41,433 nucleotides of DNA from Prorocentrum cordatum (Eukaryota > Sar > Dinophyceae > Prorocentrales > Prorocentraceae): the NCBI GenBank assembly GCA_963575745.1, contig CAUYUJ010022075.1, positions 87,501 through 128,933 of the forward strand. Reading direction: 5' to 3'. The position numbers and the translations under genes were made by a program. Positions within the stretch are counted from its first letter, which is position 1, and each line of letters starts with the position of its first letter. The notes under the pieces are model-generated. The model searched no databases, was not told the origin of the DNA, and saw nothing but the letters and a program-made list of their open reading frames with translations. Positions 1 through 8,378 of this stretch are shown here, piece after piece.

Positions 1-545
1 GATGCGATATTATACGAGGTTGTCTATGCCCCGTTCTGTCATGGCTTCTTGTAGTATGCTATGCCATGTTCCCCTATGCAGAAATATGTGAAGGAACGCT
101 CTGACCTAATACGTTTTGTTATGGTGTGCGGTGATGTGTGCTGCGATCCTGTGCTATGAGATGGCATGCTGTGGTATGATGTGTTATGGTATTGTCTGGT
201 TTGTACTGGTACGTCTTGGTGTGTTATGATATGCTGTCGTATGATGTGTAGCGTTATGCCATGCTGTGTGCACCCCGTTGTCATAGCATGCATTTATATG
301 CTGCGATATGGTATGGTATGGTATGCCATGCTAGCGTACGGCATGTCATGCTACGCTATTGAATAGCATAGGGTGTTATCGTATGGTATGATATTTCCTG
401 CCGTAGTATTACATGGTGTGTTATGGTGTATCGTGTGATGGTGTGATCTGGTGTGTACGTTGTAGTCGGTCGTCGCATGCTTGGCTCAGTAAGTATGCTC
501 TGTTATGCGATGCTGTGTGTATATCATGATGTGCCCTGTCATGTT
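1..545. repeat. TATG-rich degenerate low-complexity tract
   Basis: The stretch is built almost wholly from variants of TATGG, TATGC and TGTTATG, often overlapping, with no stable longer period. Both strands give short Met/Tyr/Cys- or His/Ser-rich reading frames that are by-products of the repeat. I see no gene here. Confidence 0.75.
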
Positions 546-604
546 ATGTTGTTGCGGTGCCATACTCTGTCAGGCTCCATCGTCTTCGCCGAAAGCGCAG
601 GGCG

Positions 605-760
605 GAAGTCTCGGGGGACGCTCGATGGACCTGGGGACCTGGCGGCCGCGCCACACGGAGTGGGCGGGTCGGCGCGAAGCGGGAGTCTCGGGGGACACCC
701 GTGGACCTGGGGATCTGGCGGCCGAGGTCTGCAGAGTGGGCGGGTCGGGAGGCCTGCCTT
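605..760 (+). repeat. 77-bp tandem duplication
   Basis: Two neighbouring copies contain GTCTCGGGGGAC, then GGACCTGGGGA, CTGGCGGCCG and AGTGGGCGGGTCGG. The starts of GTCTCGGGGGAC are 77 bases apart (608 and 685). The GC-rich reading frames across it are not recognisable proteins. Confidence 0.7.
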
Positions 761-836
761 CAGAATCTAACAGCCCCAAGCCTGTCGGGTGGGGAACCAG
801 GTCATCTCACTCCGCGCATCACGTCCCACGAGGCGT

Positions 837-946
837 GAGGCGCGGTTCTCTTCGCGCCCCCGCGCCCCCGAGCGACCGCCCTGGAAGAGAGCAGCCGCTC
901 TGGCCCAGGCCACGACGCGCGAGGCGCGATTCTCCTCGCGCCCCCG
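837..946 (+). repeat. 84-bp direct repeat, two copies
   Basis: GAGGCGCGGTTCTC at 837 recurs as GAGGCGCGATTCTC at 921, each followed by a CGCGCCCCCGCG block. It is a short GC-rich duplication of unknown origin. Confidence 0.55.
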
Positions 947-969
947 CGAGCCATCGGGGTAAGCAACAG

Positions 970-1110
970 CTTGCGGAGGTCCGCGCGTATTCGCTTGGGT
1001 CGGCGCCAGCGCGGTCCGCGCGCCAGGAAGGGCGGCTCGACTCCGATCCACGAAATCCGCGCGGAATTCCGAACATGCATGCTGATGCAGGTTTTTCGGG
1101 GGCGGCCAAA
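970..1110 (+). repeat. Divergent copy of foldback family 5
   Basis: It starts with GGAGGTCCGCGCG and ends with AAATCCGCGCGGAATTCC followed by a CAGGTTTTT tail. This is the same order of blocks as the clearer foldback at 24392-24575. The two CGCGCGG-containing ends are roughly inverted. The copy is badly decayed, so the assignment is tentative. Confidence 0.4.
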
Positions 1111-1290
1111 AGGGGGGCGTCCAAGAGGGGTTGGGCGCAAATCGTCGCCGGCGGCTTGTGCGCTGCCCAGGGGGCGGGCGGGGACGTAATGAAATAAGAG
1201 AAAGCGCCATGAAATTTGGGGAGATATCATGGCCCAGGCCGTGATATCCCCCCTAGTCATCACCCCCCTCTTGGCCGCACCGAATTTTTC
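1098..1290 (+). repeat. Dispersed repeat, copy 1 (partner at 16330-16545)
   Basis: The order of blocks matches 16330-16545: GGCCAA, AGAGG, GGCGTCC, GCCGGCGGC, a G-run, GGGGACGTA, GCGCCATGAAAT, ATCATGGCCC, CCCCTAGTCATCA, TTGGCCGC. Both copies carry a hairpin around ATCATGGCCC. In this copy it reads GATATCATGGCC, a CA loop, then GGCCGTGATATC. Function unknown. Confidence 0.65.
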
Positions 1291-1392
1291 TTGTCCGACC
1301 TCAGATACCGCCATTGCAAGAGTGCGGGCTTTCGCCGGACCGGCCTGTGCCTCTGGACCAGAACGGCTGGTAGCGGAAAGACCGCCGATCGC

Positions 1393-1605
1393 CGAAGGGT
1401 GACGAACGAAAACCACACACACCCAGACCCATAATGGGGTCGGAAAGAAGAGGGCTGGCTGGTTATGGGTTTGGGTGCGTGTTGTCGATCCCTGGGGAAT
1501 GCTCCCGTTCAGGCGGGGATTCCCATCCGACAACACGCATCCACAACTCCCTCCGTCTCCCGTATGGGTGGGGGTGCGTGTTGCTTGTTCGTCGGATTTT
1601 TTCTG
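1393..1605. repeat. Cluster of alternating inverted arms
   Basis: A block like TATGGGTNNGGGTGCGTGTTG occurs four times in alternating orientation: 1413-1431 (minus), 1463-1485 (plus), 1525-1542 (minus) and about 1561-1596 (plus). The outermost arms extend to a GTTCGTC-type block at both edges. Several hairpins could form. The cluster abuts the (TA)n tract and looks like a foldback or MITE-like element. Confidence 0.6.
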
Positions 1606-1612
1606 TATATAT

Positions 1613-1658
<46 letters not shown>
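1606..1658. repeat. (TA)n microsatellite
   Basis: A nearly pure TA tract with a single ACATG interruption. It borders the conserved head of the compound repeat element that follows. Confidence 0.95.
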
Positions 1659-1660
<2 letters not shown>

Positions 1661-1790
1661 GAGATTGGGGGGTGATAACGAACTGGAACGGAGAGCCCCC
1701 CATCGGGAAATCAGTATCGGTTTCGTGTTCGCCTCGTGCGTGCGGGCGAAGCGAAGCTGCGTGCGCGGGCGAGAGGAATTCATTATGCTG
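1659..1790 (+). repeat. Head module of compound repeat element, copy 1
   Basis: This segment is homologous to 34621-34755. Both begin CGGAG(A/G)TT, run through a G-run and a C-run, then GGGAAATC/GGAAAATC, TCGGTTTCG, GGCGAAGCGAAGCTGCGTG (with small changes), GCGGGCGAGA and GGAAT. In both places the head is followed by a GTCCCG-containing tandem repeat and then by a 12-bp ATCGA-type repeat, so the layout as well as the sequence is conserved. Confidence 0.7.
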
Positions 1791-2366
1791 TCGCTAGTGG
1801 TTCGCCAATATAAATGTTCCCCCAGCCGGCGCGTGTCAAGCGGTGGCCCGCATTGCCCCGTCGGTTGCCCGCCGTTGTCCTGTCTGTCGCTAGTGGTTCG
1901 CCAACATAAATGTTTCCCCCGACGGCGCGTGTCAAGCGGTGGCCCGCATTGTCCCGTCGGTTGCCCGCCGTCGTCCTGTCTGTCGCTAGTGGTTCGCCAA
2001 CATAAATGTTTCCCCCGCCGGCGCGTGTCAAACGGTGGCCCGCATTATCCCGTTGGTTGCCCGCAGCTGCCCGGTCTGTCGTTAGTGGTTCGCCAACATA
2101 CATGTTTCCCCCGCCGGCGCGTGTCAAGCGGTGGCCCGCATTGTCCCGTCGGTTGCCCGCCGTTGTCCTGTCTGTCGCTAGTGGTTCGCCAACATAAATG
2201 TTTCCCCCGCCGGCGCGTGTCAAGTGGTATCCCGCATTGTCCCGTCGGTCGCCCGCCGTTGTCCTGTCTGTCGCTAGTGGTTCGCCAATATAAATGTTTC
2301 CCCCGACGGCGCGTGTCAAGCGGTAGCCCGCATTGTCCCGTCGGTCGCCCGCCGTTGTCCTGTCGT
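1791..2366 (+). repeat. 96-bp tandem repeat, six copies
   Basis: TCGCTAGTGGTTCGCCA starts at 1791, 1887, 1983, 2079 (as TCGTTAGTGG), 2175 and 2271, exactly 96 bases apart. Because 96 is a multiple of three, the plus strand stays open and encodes six 32-residue units within a 395-codon frame (1434-2621). The units differ by scattered substitutions. No protein family is recognised, so I treat the frame as a product of the repeat. Confidence 0.95.
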
Positions 2367-3015
2367 GAGATCGATAGTGAGATCGATAGTGAGATCGATC
2401 GCGAAATTGATAGTGACACCGAAAGTGAAATCGATAGTGAGACCGAATGTGAGACCGAATGTTGGATCGATGGTGATATCGATAGTGAGATCGATAGTGA
2501 GATCGATCGTGAAATCGATAGTGGCACCGAAAGTGAGATCGACTGTGAGATCGAATGCGAGATCAATAGCGGGATCGATAATGAGATCGGTTGCGAGATC
2601 GATTGTGGGATCGATAGTTAGATCGATTGTGAGATCGGTCGTGAGACCAATTATGAGATCGATTGAAAGATCGAGCCCGCATTGTCCCGTCGGTGGCCCG
2701 TCGGTGTCCTGTCGTGAGATCGATATTGAGATCGATCGTGAGATCGATAGCGAGATCGATAGTGACATCGATAGTGAGATCGATAGTGAGACCGAATGTG
2801 AGATCGATTGTGACATCGATTGTGATCGATAGTGAGACCGAAAGTGAGATGGTTAGTGAGATCGATAGTGAGATATATGGTGAGATCGATAGTCTGATAG
2901 TGGGATCGATAGTGACATCGATGGCGAGATCGATAGTGACATCGATTGTGAGACCGGATGTTGGATCGATAGTGAGATCGATAGTGAGATCGATAGTGAG
3001 ATCGAACGTGAAATC
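2367..3015 (+). repeat. 12-bp GAGATCGATAGT repeat array
   Basis: About 50 degenerate units of GAGATCGATAGT (GAGACCGAATGT, GACATCGATTGT and so on). In one frame it reads Glu-Ile-Asp-Ser, giving meaningless open frames on both strands. A partial copy of the preceding 96-bp unit (CCCGCATTGTCCCGTCGG) interrupts it at 2675-2716. ATCGAT palindromes recur every 12 bases. Confidence 0.9.
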
Positions 3016-3165
3016 ATCATTGTCCCGCCGGTTGCCCATGATGGCTGCCCATCATGGTTGGTCATCACGGTTGCTCATCGTTGTCCCGCAGGTTGCTCAT
3101 CATGGTTGCTCATCATGGCTGCTCATCATGGGACACCATCATGGTTGCTCATCATGGGACACCTT
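3016..3165 (+). repeat. GCTCATCATGGTT short tandem repeat
   Basis: Degenerate copies of GTTGCTCATCATGG in a row, mixed with GTTGTCCCGC pieces that echo the 96-bp unit upstream. It appears to be the end of the compound repeat element. Confidence 0.75.
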
Positions 3166-3484
3166 ATCTTGCTTCTCCTCCTCGCACCCTTAATTTTTAA
3201 CTCTAACCTAATTCTTTAGATCTTTAGTTCGGCTCAAGGGCTCAAGCCATGCGACACAAGTCGGTCAGCTCGTCGCCTTTTTGCTAGGACGGAGGCTCGA
3301 TTGCCATTCGTCGCCTCCCTCCTCCTCTCCTCCCTCCTCTGAGGATGGCGGCCACTTTCATGTCGTATCATGGGCCAGGGGGTGCTGTTCTTGGGCCGCT
3401 TAGTCGTCAGAGGACAGATAAATGCCGTCATTTATTGGCCATGCCGTCCTTCCAGTTCCCCTGCATGTGTGAATTTGATTTTAT
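3166..3484. other. No recognised feature
   Basis: AT-richer DNA, then a short stretch with CTCCTCTCCTCC. Open frames are under 70 codons and not recognised. GGCTCAAGGGCTCAAG at 3234 is discussed under rejected items. Confidence 0.5.
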
Positions 3485-3640
3485 GAAGATCTCCTCATCG
3501 TCACCACCACCATCACCATCATCATCATGACCGTCTTCATTTTCATCCGCCTCGTCCTCCTCCTCTTCCTCCTCTTCCTTCTCCTCCTCCTCCGCCTCCT
3601 CATCCTCCTTCTCCTGCCCGTCACTGTCCTCCTCCTCCGG
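3485..3640. repeat. CAT/CTC trinucleotide-rich tract
   Basis: A CACCAT/CATCAT block grades into CTCCTCCTC-type repeats. Long Ser/Leu- and Arg-rich frames over it come from the composition. Confidence 0.85.
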
Positions 3641-3974
3641 CTCAAGGCGCCCGCTGCGTTCGCGCTACCTCCCCAGGGCGCCCTCCTCGCGCATTTCTGC
3701 GGACGGGCTATCCACGAGATGGGGGGCCGCGTGGATGACATGAAAAAGGCGGAGCTCATCGACGCTGGGCGGAGGGTGCTCGTCAACGCCAGGTACTGCC
3801 AGCATGATTCCCAAGGCAGGATAGGAGAGGTCCAGACGCACGCACCAGGCCCTGCCACTGCACGCATCGTCGACTGGACCGTCGTGGGGTGAGTGCCGCG
3901 TCGCGCAGCGGCAAACCGAATGACACAAAACGCCCAAGCGAAAAAACAAAACAAAATCCGCCACGTCATCCACA
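3641..3974. other. No recognised feature
   Basis: A 121-codon plus-strand frame (3527-3892) and a 166-codon minus-strand frame (3481-3981) overlap here. Both lean on the microsatellite and neither resembles a known family. Nothing else is seen. Confidence 0.4.
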
Positions 3975-4080
3975 CCATCATCGGCCATCAGCACCACATT
4001 CACCACAGTTGTCGTCATGAGCCCCCCCCCTCCCCCCCCCCCCCACAACCTCCTTATCACCCGCAGGGTGGTCGTATATG
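3975..4080 (+). repeat. Tail module of compound repeat element, solo copy
   Basis: CATCGGCCATCA, CACCACAGTTGT, a C-run, ACAACCTCCTTATCACCCGCAG and GTGGTCGTATA match the tail at 35188-35262 block by block. As there, an AT-rich tract follows. No head module precedes it, so this is a solo or broken copy. Confidence 0.6.
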
Positions 4081-4126
4081 AATATATATATATATACACA
4101 TATATATCCATATATACACGCACATC

Positions 4127-4157
<31 letters not shown>

Positions 4158-4165
4158 GTATATAA
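4078..4165. repeat. TA/TACA microsatellite
   Basis: TATATA runs broken by CACATA and CATATATCC pieces. Confidence 0.9.
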
Positions 4166-4650
4166 AACTGTTCGGAACAATGGGGGACGGGCATCCTGGA
4201 AACGCTGGGGGGAGACTGGGGGGTGGGGGCCATGGCCACGTACAAAATGGAGGCTACCGGCCAACCCAATCGGTTCGCGTACGCACACATTCTGCGTAAT
4301 ACGCTCCTCTCGGGGCAGCGGCGCATGCCGTGATTTTGTGTTCTGCTCTTCATCGTCATCCTCCTGCTCCTCGTCTTTCTGTTCGTCACTTCACGTCCCC
4401 TTCCTCTGAATCTCTCGCTAGCCCGCTTTTGCCTCAAATCAAATCCTGCTCCCAATCAGAACCCTCATCTTTACTTCTTCTGTTTATCTGAAAGACGAGA
4501 ACGGGGGACAATCGTGAGGCTCCACTGGTGCTGCCGCGACTCCGTTGTTGTTTGCTGTAAAAGCTGGCCTGGGCGGGCAAATTCTGCCCCCCCGAAAATG
4601 ACACACGCTAACAATAATATCGGCCTGTGACAATTATTGCCCGGGCGAGC
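4166..4650. other. No recognised feature
   Basis: Mixed sequence without repeats of note and no convincing frame. The small CTCCTGCTCCTCGTC cluster near 4350 is a minor trinucleotide tract. Confidence 0.4.
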
Positions 4651-4694
4651 AGTCGGTGAGGATGAAGAAGGAGGCAGGGGAGGAGGAGTGGGAG

Positions 4695-4726
<32 letters not shown>

Positions 4727-4850
4727 TGAGGAAGAGGAGGGGGGGGAGGAGGGGGCCCCGAGGGGGAGGAGGAGGAGGACGAGGGGGACGAGGAGGACGA
4801 GGAGGACGAGGAGGACGAGGAGGACGAGGAGGAGGAAAAGAGAGAAAGCA
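4651..4850. repeat. GAG/GAC purine-rich tract
   Basis: A strongly strand-asymmetric (GAG)n block that becomes (GAGGAC)n near 4795-4830. Both strands give poly-Glu, poly-Ser or poly-Pro frames that I do not regard as genes. Confidence 0.9.
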
Positions 4851-5149
4851 AATGGGGAAAGACACTAATTCACCCTACAACGTATCCAGGCGACTGCGCT
4901 CTTGAGCGCGCACCGGGTTGGCAGTGTTCTCATCCCTGATCATGCCTCCTGGTCCTTCCCGATTGCGTGTGTTTCCTTACGTTGTCCGGCCCATCCCCGT
5001 ACTCGTTATTCCCCCCCTTCCTCCAGACGCCATCCGATCCGGCGTCGCATCTGACGGGGCTCTTCGGAACCCTCCGAGCGCATGATGCAGCGGTGCGGAA
5101 GAGCTGCGCGTTCGATGCAGACGTCCCTCGGATGGCCTGGCGCCCTGCG

Positions 5150-5527
5150 CGTGTCTATGTTCGAGGATTCGAACATGGGGCCATGAAAGATTGCACCCTC
5201 AGGATCCGAAAGGGACCTTTGATCAAATTTTCATTGTTTGGGCCCTTGCCCTTTCCCACAGGCCACCATCTTCGAACCTCTGACATGCTGTCGACGTCGG
5301 ACATTGTGACTTATTTGCGTTTGTCGGCCGGCCGTGCGCGCGTCTATGTTCGAGGATTCGAACATGGGGCCATGAAAGATTGCACCCTCAGGATCGGAAA
5401 GGGACCTTTGATCAAATTTTCACTGTTTGGGCCCTTGCCCTATCCCACAGGCTACCATCTTCGAACCTCTGACATGCTGTCGACGTCGGACATTGGGACT
5501 TATTTGCGTTTGTCGGCCGGCCGTGCG
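5150..5527 (+). repeat. 189-bp tandem duplication, two near-identical copies
   Basis: Copy 1 (about 5150-5338) and copy 2 (5339-5527) differ at only a handful of sites and keep a 63-codon unit in frame. A 302-codon plus-strand frame (4967-5875) spans both. The unit contains the block TTCGAGGATTCGAA and ends GTCGGCCGGCCGTGCGC. Differences are both silent (TTG/CTG) and replacing (CTTTCC/CTATCC). The frame is not recognised. The flanking 5528-5764 holds nothing I can name. Confidence 0.9.
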
Positions 5528-5764
5528 CGGCATCCGAAGCGCGCTCAGCGCGGTGTGCCGATGCCAAAAATAATTTGGCCAGCGCCGAAGCCGATCGCGC
5601 CGACCTCCACCGCGAGCCAGCCCTTGCCTGCCCGGTTTCGGGGCCGAATCCCCCCCTGCGTTTTAAAGGATTTTGCTTTGTGGGAGGCGGAACGCGTCGT
5701 CAGCTTGCTGCTGGTATCGGCGCGGTATGCCCGCTGTGGTTTTCCTCGGCGCTGCCGCCCCACT

Positions 5765-5820
5765 CCTCTCCTCTCCTGTCTCTCTCTTTCTTTCTTTCTC
5801 TCTCTCTCTCTCACTCTCCG
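5765..5820. repeat. CT-rich microsatellite
   Basis: CTCTCCTGTCTCTCTCTTTCTTTCT followed by pure CT dinucleotides. Confidence 0.9.
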
Positions 5821-5834
5821 CCGTCCTCAGCGTA

Positions 5835-6260
5835 AACATCAGCCTGAGCCTAGCCTAAGCCTCAACCGAACCTAGCTTAAGCCCCAGCCAAAACTTAGCC
5901 GACACCTAGCCTAAGCCTGAATGTCAGACTCACCCTAGCGTTAACCCGGCGTCAGTCACGGCCTAGCCTCAGCCTCTGCCCAGGCCTCTGCCTAGCCTGA
6001 GCCCGGCCGAAGCCTCAGCCTCAGCTTCAGCCTAACCATTGCCTAAGCCTGGCCTGAACGTCAGCCTACGCCTAGGCACCAACCGCCGCCTAGCCTAAAC
6101 ATCAGCCTGAACCAGCCTCGCCGAATCCCATCCTAAGCCTCAGCCTCGCCTGAACATCGGCCTCGGCCTAATCCTCAGCCTAACATGAGGCTCAACCTCA
6201 GCCTCAGCCTGAGCTAAGCCTAACTTCGGCCTCAGCCCCAGCCACAGCCTAGCCTGAGCC
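5835..6260 (+). repeat. AGCCTA/AGCCTC degenerate hexamer array
   Basis: About 70 loosely spaced AGCCT units with variants CCTAGC, CCTAAGC, CCTCAGC and CCTGAGC. It resembles an old hexamer repeat that has drifted. It is not the CCCTAAA telomere repeat. Confidence 0.85.
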
Positions 6261-6498
6261 TCGACCCCATTCTTGTAGCTAGAATACTTGGGTGCAACTA
6301 CCGCATTAGTATACATGAACAGCTACATTACCGCGACCCCCCACAAAACTGTTACGATTACAACAATACGGCCGTGCCATAATGCTGCTACATGAAGTAT
6401 TGCAATACTGTGCTGCTCGTCCAGCCGCCACTACAGTGTTACCACCACTACCTCACCAAAACAATATTCCGACTCCAACATCATGTTAGAAAATTACT
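6261..6498. other. No recognised feature
   Basis: AT-richer unique sequence with several CTACATGA-like pieces. It ends at the common terminus of the helicase-tail element. Confidence 0.4.
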
Positions 6499-8378
6499 CA
6501 GACGGTAAGACCCCGCATGGTTTTTTTAGATTACCCTTAACCCTTCCCCCGTCGCCCTAGCGGACATCCTCCTCTCGCTTTGAGCTCGGCTCTCTCCTCG
6601 TCCTCCCCTTCCTCCTCCTCCTGCTATCTATCCTCCTCCTCCTTCTCCTCCTCCTCTTGCTCCTCCTTCTCCACCTCCTCCTCATCATCGCCCCCCCTCT
6701 ACCCCTTCCCCCCTCCTCATCCTCCTCCTGCCGCTTCTCTACGTGCACCTCCCCCCCCCCCCCTGGTCGGGGCAAGCAAGTCGATTTTCTTCGGCGCCGT
6801 CGCCGCCTCGGCCAACGCGCGCGCGTTTGCAAAGCTAGATCGCGAAGCCTTTGGGGCAGCCCCGCGGGCCATGCCTTTGGGGCAACCCCGCGGGCCGCTG
6901 GAGCGCGAGGCCAGGCCGTCGGGACAGCCCCGCGAGCCAGACCGTTGGGGCAACCCCGCGGGCGCCTAGCTGCGCACCGCGGCGCTCAGGCGGGGGGCAG
7001 CGCGAAGCCAGGATCCGCGGCGAGGTGTTCGGCCTAATCCCTGGAGGTCTTCGCTTTCTCATCGAACTTCTTGAACGCCCCCCGCAGGGGCGCCGGCGGC
7101 CTGCGCCCCAGAAACTCGCGCGAGGGCGGCCGCAGGATCAGCATGTTCCGCATGCGCTTGGCGCGGGGGAACGTGGCGTAGAGGCGCAGCCACCGCTGCT
7201 CGTCCGACATGCCCGTGCGGCCAGCGTCCTCGTCCCTCGCGCAGTCGATGGTAGCGCCCTCGCGCAGCGTCTGGCCCTGCGACAGCGCGGAGGTCAAGTG
7301 GGGCGCGTGCGTCAGGGTGAACCCCGAGCGGCGCGCAGTGTGCGTCCCCGAGCTCTGCCGCGTGAGCTGGTGCTCGCTGGGCCTGAACATGAGCAAGCTC
7401 CTCGCCCGCGCCTCGGCCTCGCCGTCGTCGTCGGTGCCATCGGCGCCCTGTCGCAGCTGCTCGGCGATCTCCTTGTAGATCGGAGTCTCTTTGAAGCCGT
7501 GCACCTGCAGCCAGATTCCCTGCGGTAGGTAGCGGGGGCGAAAGTGCTGGCCAGCCGAGCACTCCTCGTAGTCGCGCTCGTCGTCTGCGTGAAACTCGAA
7601 GGACACGATGGTGGCGCGTTGCTTCTGCACGAGCCCCAACTTCTTCTTCAGCTCCTCCTGCGCGGCCGTGAACCGAACCTCCATGCCGACGTGTGCCGGT
7701 AAGACGCCATGGGTGTCCCCGGTCTTGTGCGCGTTCGGGACATCCAGGAGGCGCCGGCCCGCGTCTGGGTCGCCTTGAATCGCGCCGCGCTCGTCCACGG
7801 CCTGCGCGAAAACGAGGGGCGCGCCCAGATGCCTCGCGCCGCGACGAGCGCGCGTGTTTATCCACCCCGCGAGCGTCTCCCAGTAGATGCCCATGCCGTA
7901 GCCGAGCAGATAGTTCTCGTGCCGGTGCCGCGGGCCCAGGAGGCCCCGGCTGTCCGAGCCCAACGTTTTCTCTCGAGCGAACCGGACCTCGAGCGGGAAA
8001 CGCTTACCCTCGCGCGTGCGCCCCAAGAAAGCGATGAGAGGGTCCCCAGGCTCGAAGCGCTTCGTGCCCTTCAGCTCGAAGACGTCGATGGCGTGCTGAA
8101 TCTCCAACGTCGGCGGCTCCTTGTACTTGTACGAACCGTCTTCCAAGAACTCGCTGGGGTCCGTTACGAGGCAGGTGCTGCGGGTGGGCTTCAGCGACAG
8201 GAAATCGCCGAGGTACAACGCGATGGGAACGCGCCCGAAGTGGTGGTGCGGCCGCTTGTAGGTGGACTCCTGCGCGTCATGCGTGTCGCTGCGTCCGTGG
8301 CAAGCGCGAAGGTCCAACGCGTTGTACAGGGCTGCCACCACCATGCTCACCTCCTCGACGACCAGAACGCGTCGCAGG
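6499..8378 (-). mobile_element. Helicase-tail element, copy 1 (longest)
   Basis: Read on the minus strand, this is the 3' half of a PIF1-like helicase gene (8378 to 7034) followed by a 3' flank of about 535 bp. That flank contains repeated GGGGCAACCCCGCGGG-type units, the block GGGGCAAGCAAGTCGATTTT (plus-strand sense) and a TCC-rich tract. It ends with a motif that on the plus strand reads CAGACGGTAAGACCCCGCATG at 6499. The same end occurs in copies 2 and 3, each cut off at a different 5' point. This pattern suggests a mobile element with 5' truncation. PIF1-like helicases are known parts of Helitrons, but no Rep/HUH domain is present here. Confidence 0.65.
7034..8378 (-). pseudogene. PIF1-like DNA helicase, C-terminal fragment
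   Basis: Translated on the minus strand this fragment gives about 447 residues that look like the C-terminal two-thirds of a superfamily 1B (Pif1/RecD-like) helicase, an ATP-driven 5'-3' DNA unwinding enzyme. Visible motifs are a Walker B-like VVEEVSMV at about residues 4-11 (the usual first Asp of DE is Glu), LGDFLSLKP at about 54-62 (motif III), SQGQTL at 7265-7282 (motif V) and a closing RMRNMLILRPP block (motif VI region). A stop codon lies at 7034-7036. The Walker A half is missing; the sequence runs straight into an inverted copy of its own tail at 8378. Upstream in-frame codons to 8797 are antisense of copy 2 and not part of the protein. It cannot be a working helicase as it stands. 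The family call rests on motif order; a database comparison would settle it. Confidence 0.7.

Noticed and set aside
3234-3250. GGCTCAAGGGCTCAAG as a spliced-leader relic (also CGGCTCAAG near 3637)
   Set aside because: Only eight bases match and no retrocopy follows, so chance or a local duplication is more likely.
5165-5195. tRNA T-arm-like GGATTCGAAC in the 189-bp repeat
   Set aside because: No acceptor, D or anticodon stem can be laid out around it on either strand.
5835-6260. Degenerate telomere repeat
   Set aside because: The unit is AGCCT(A/C/G), not CCCTAAA or CCCTAA, and it is not a clean tandem.
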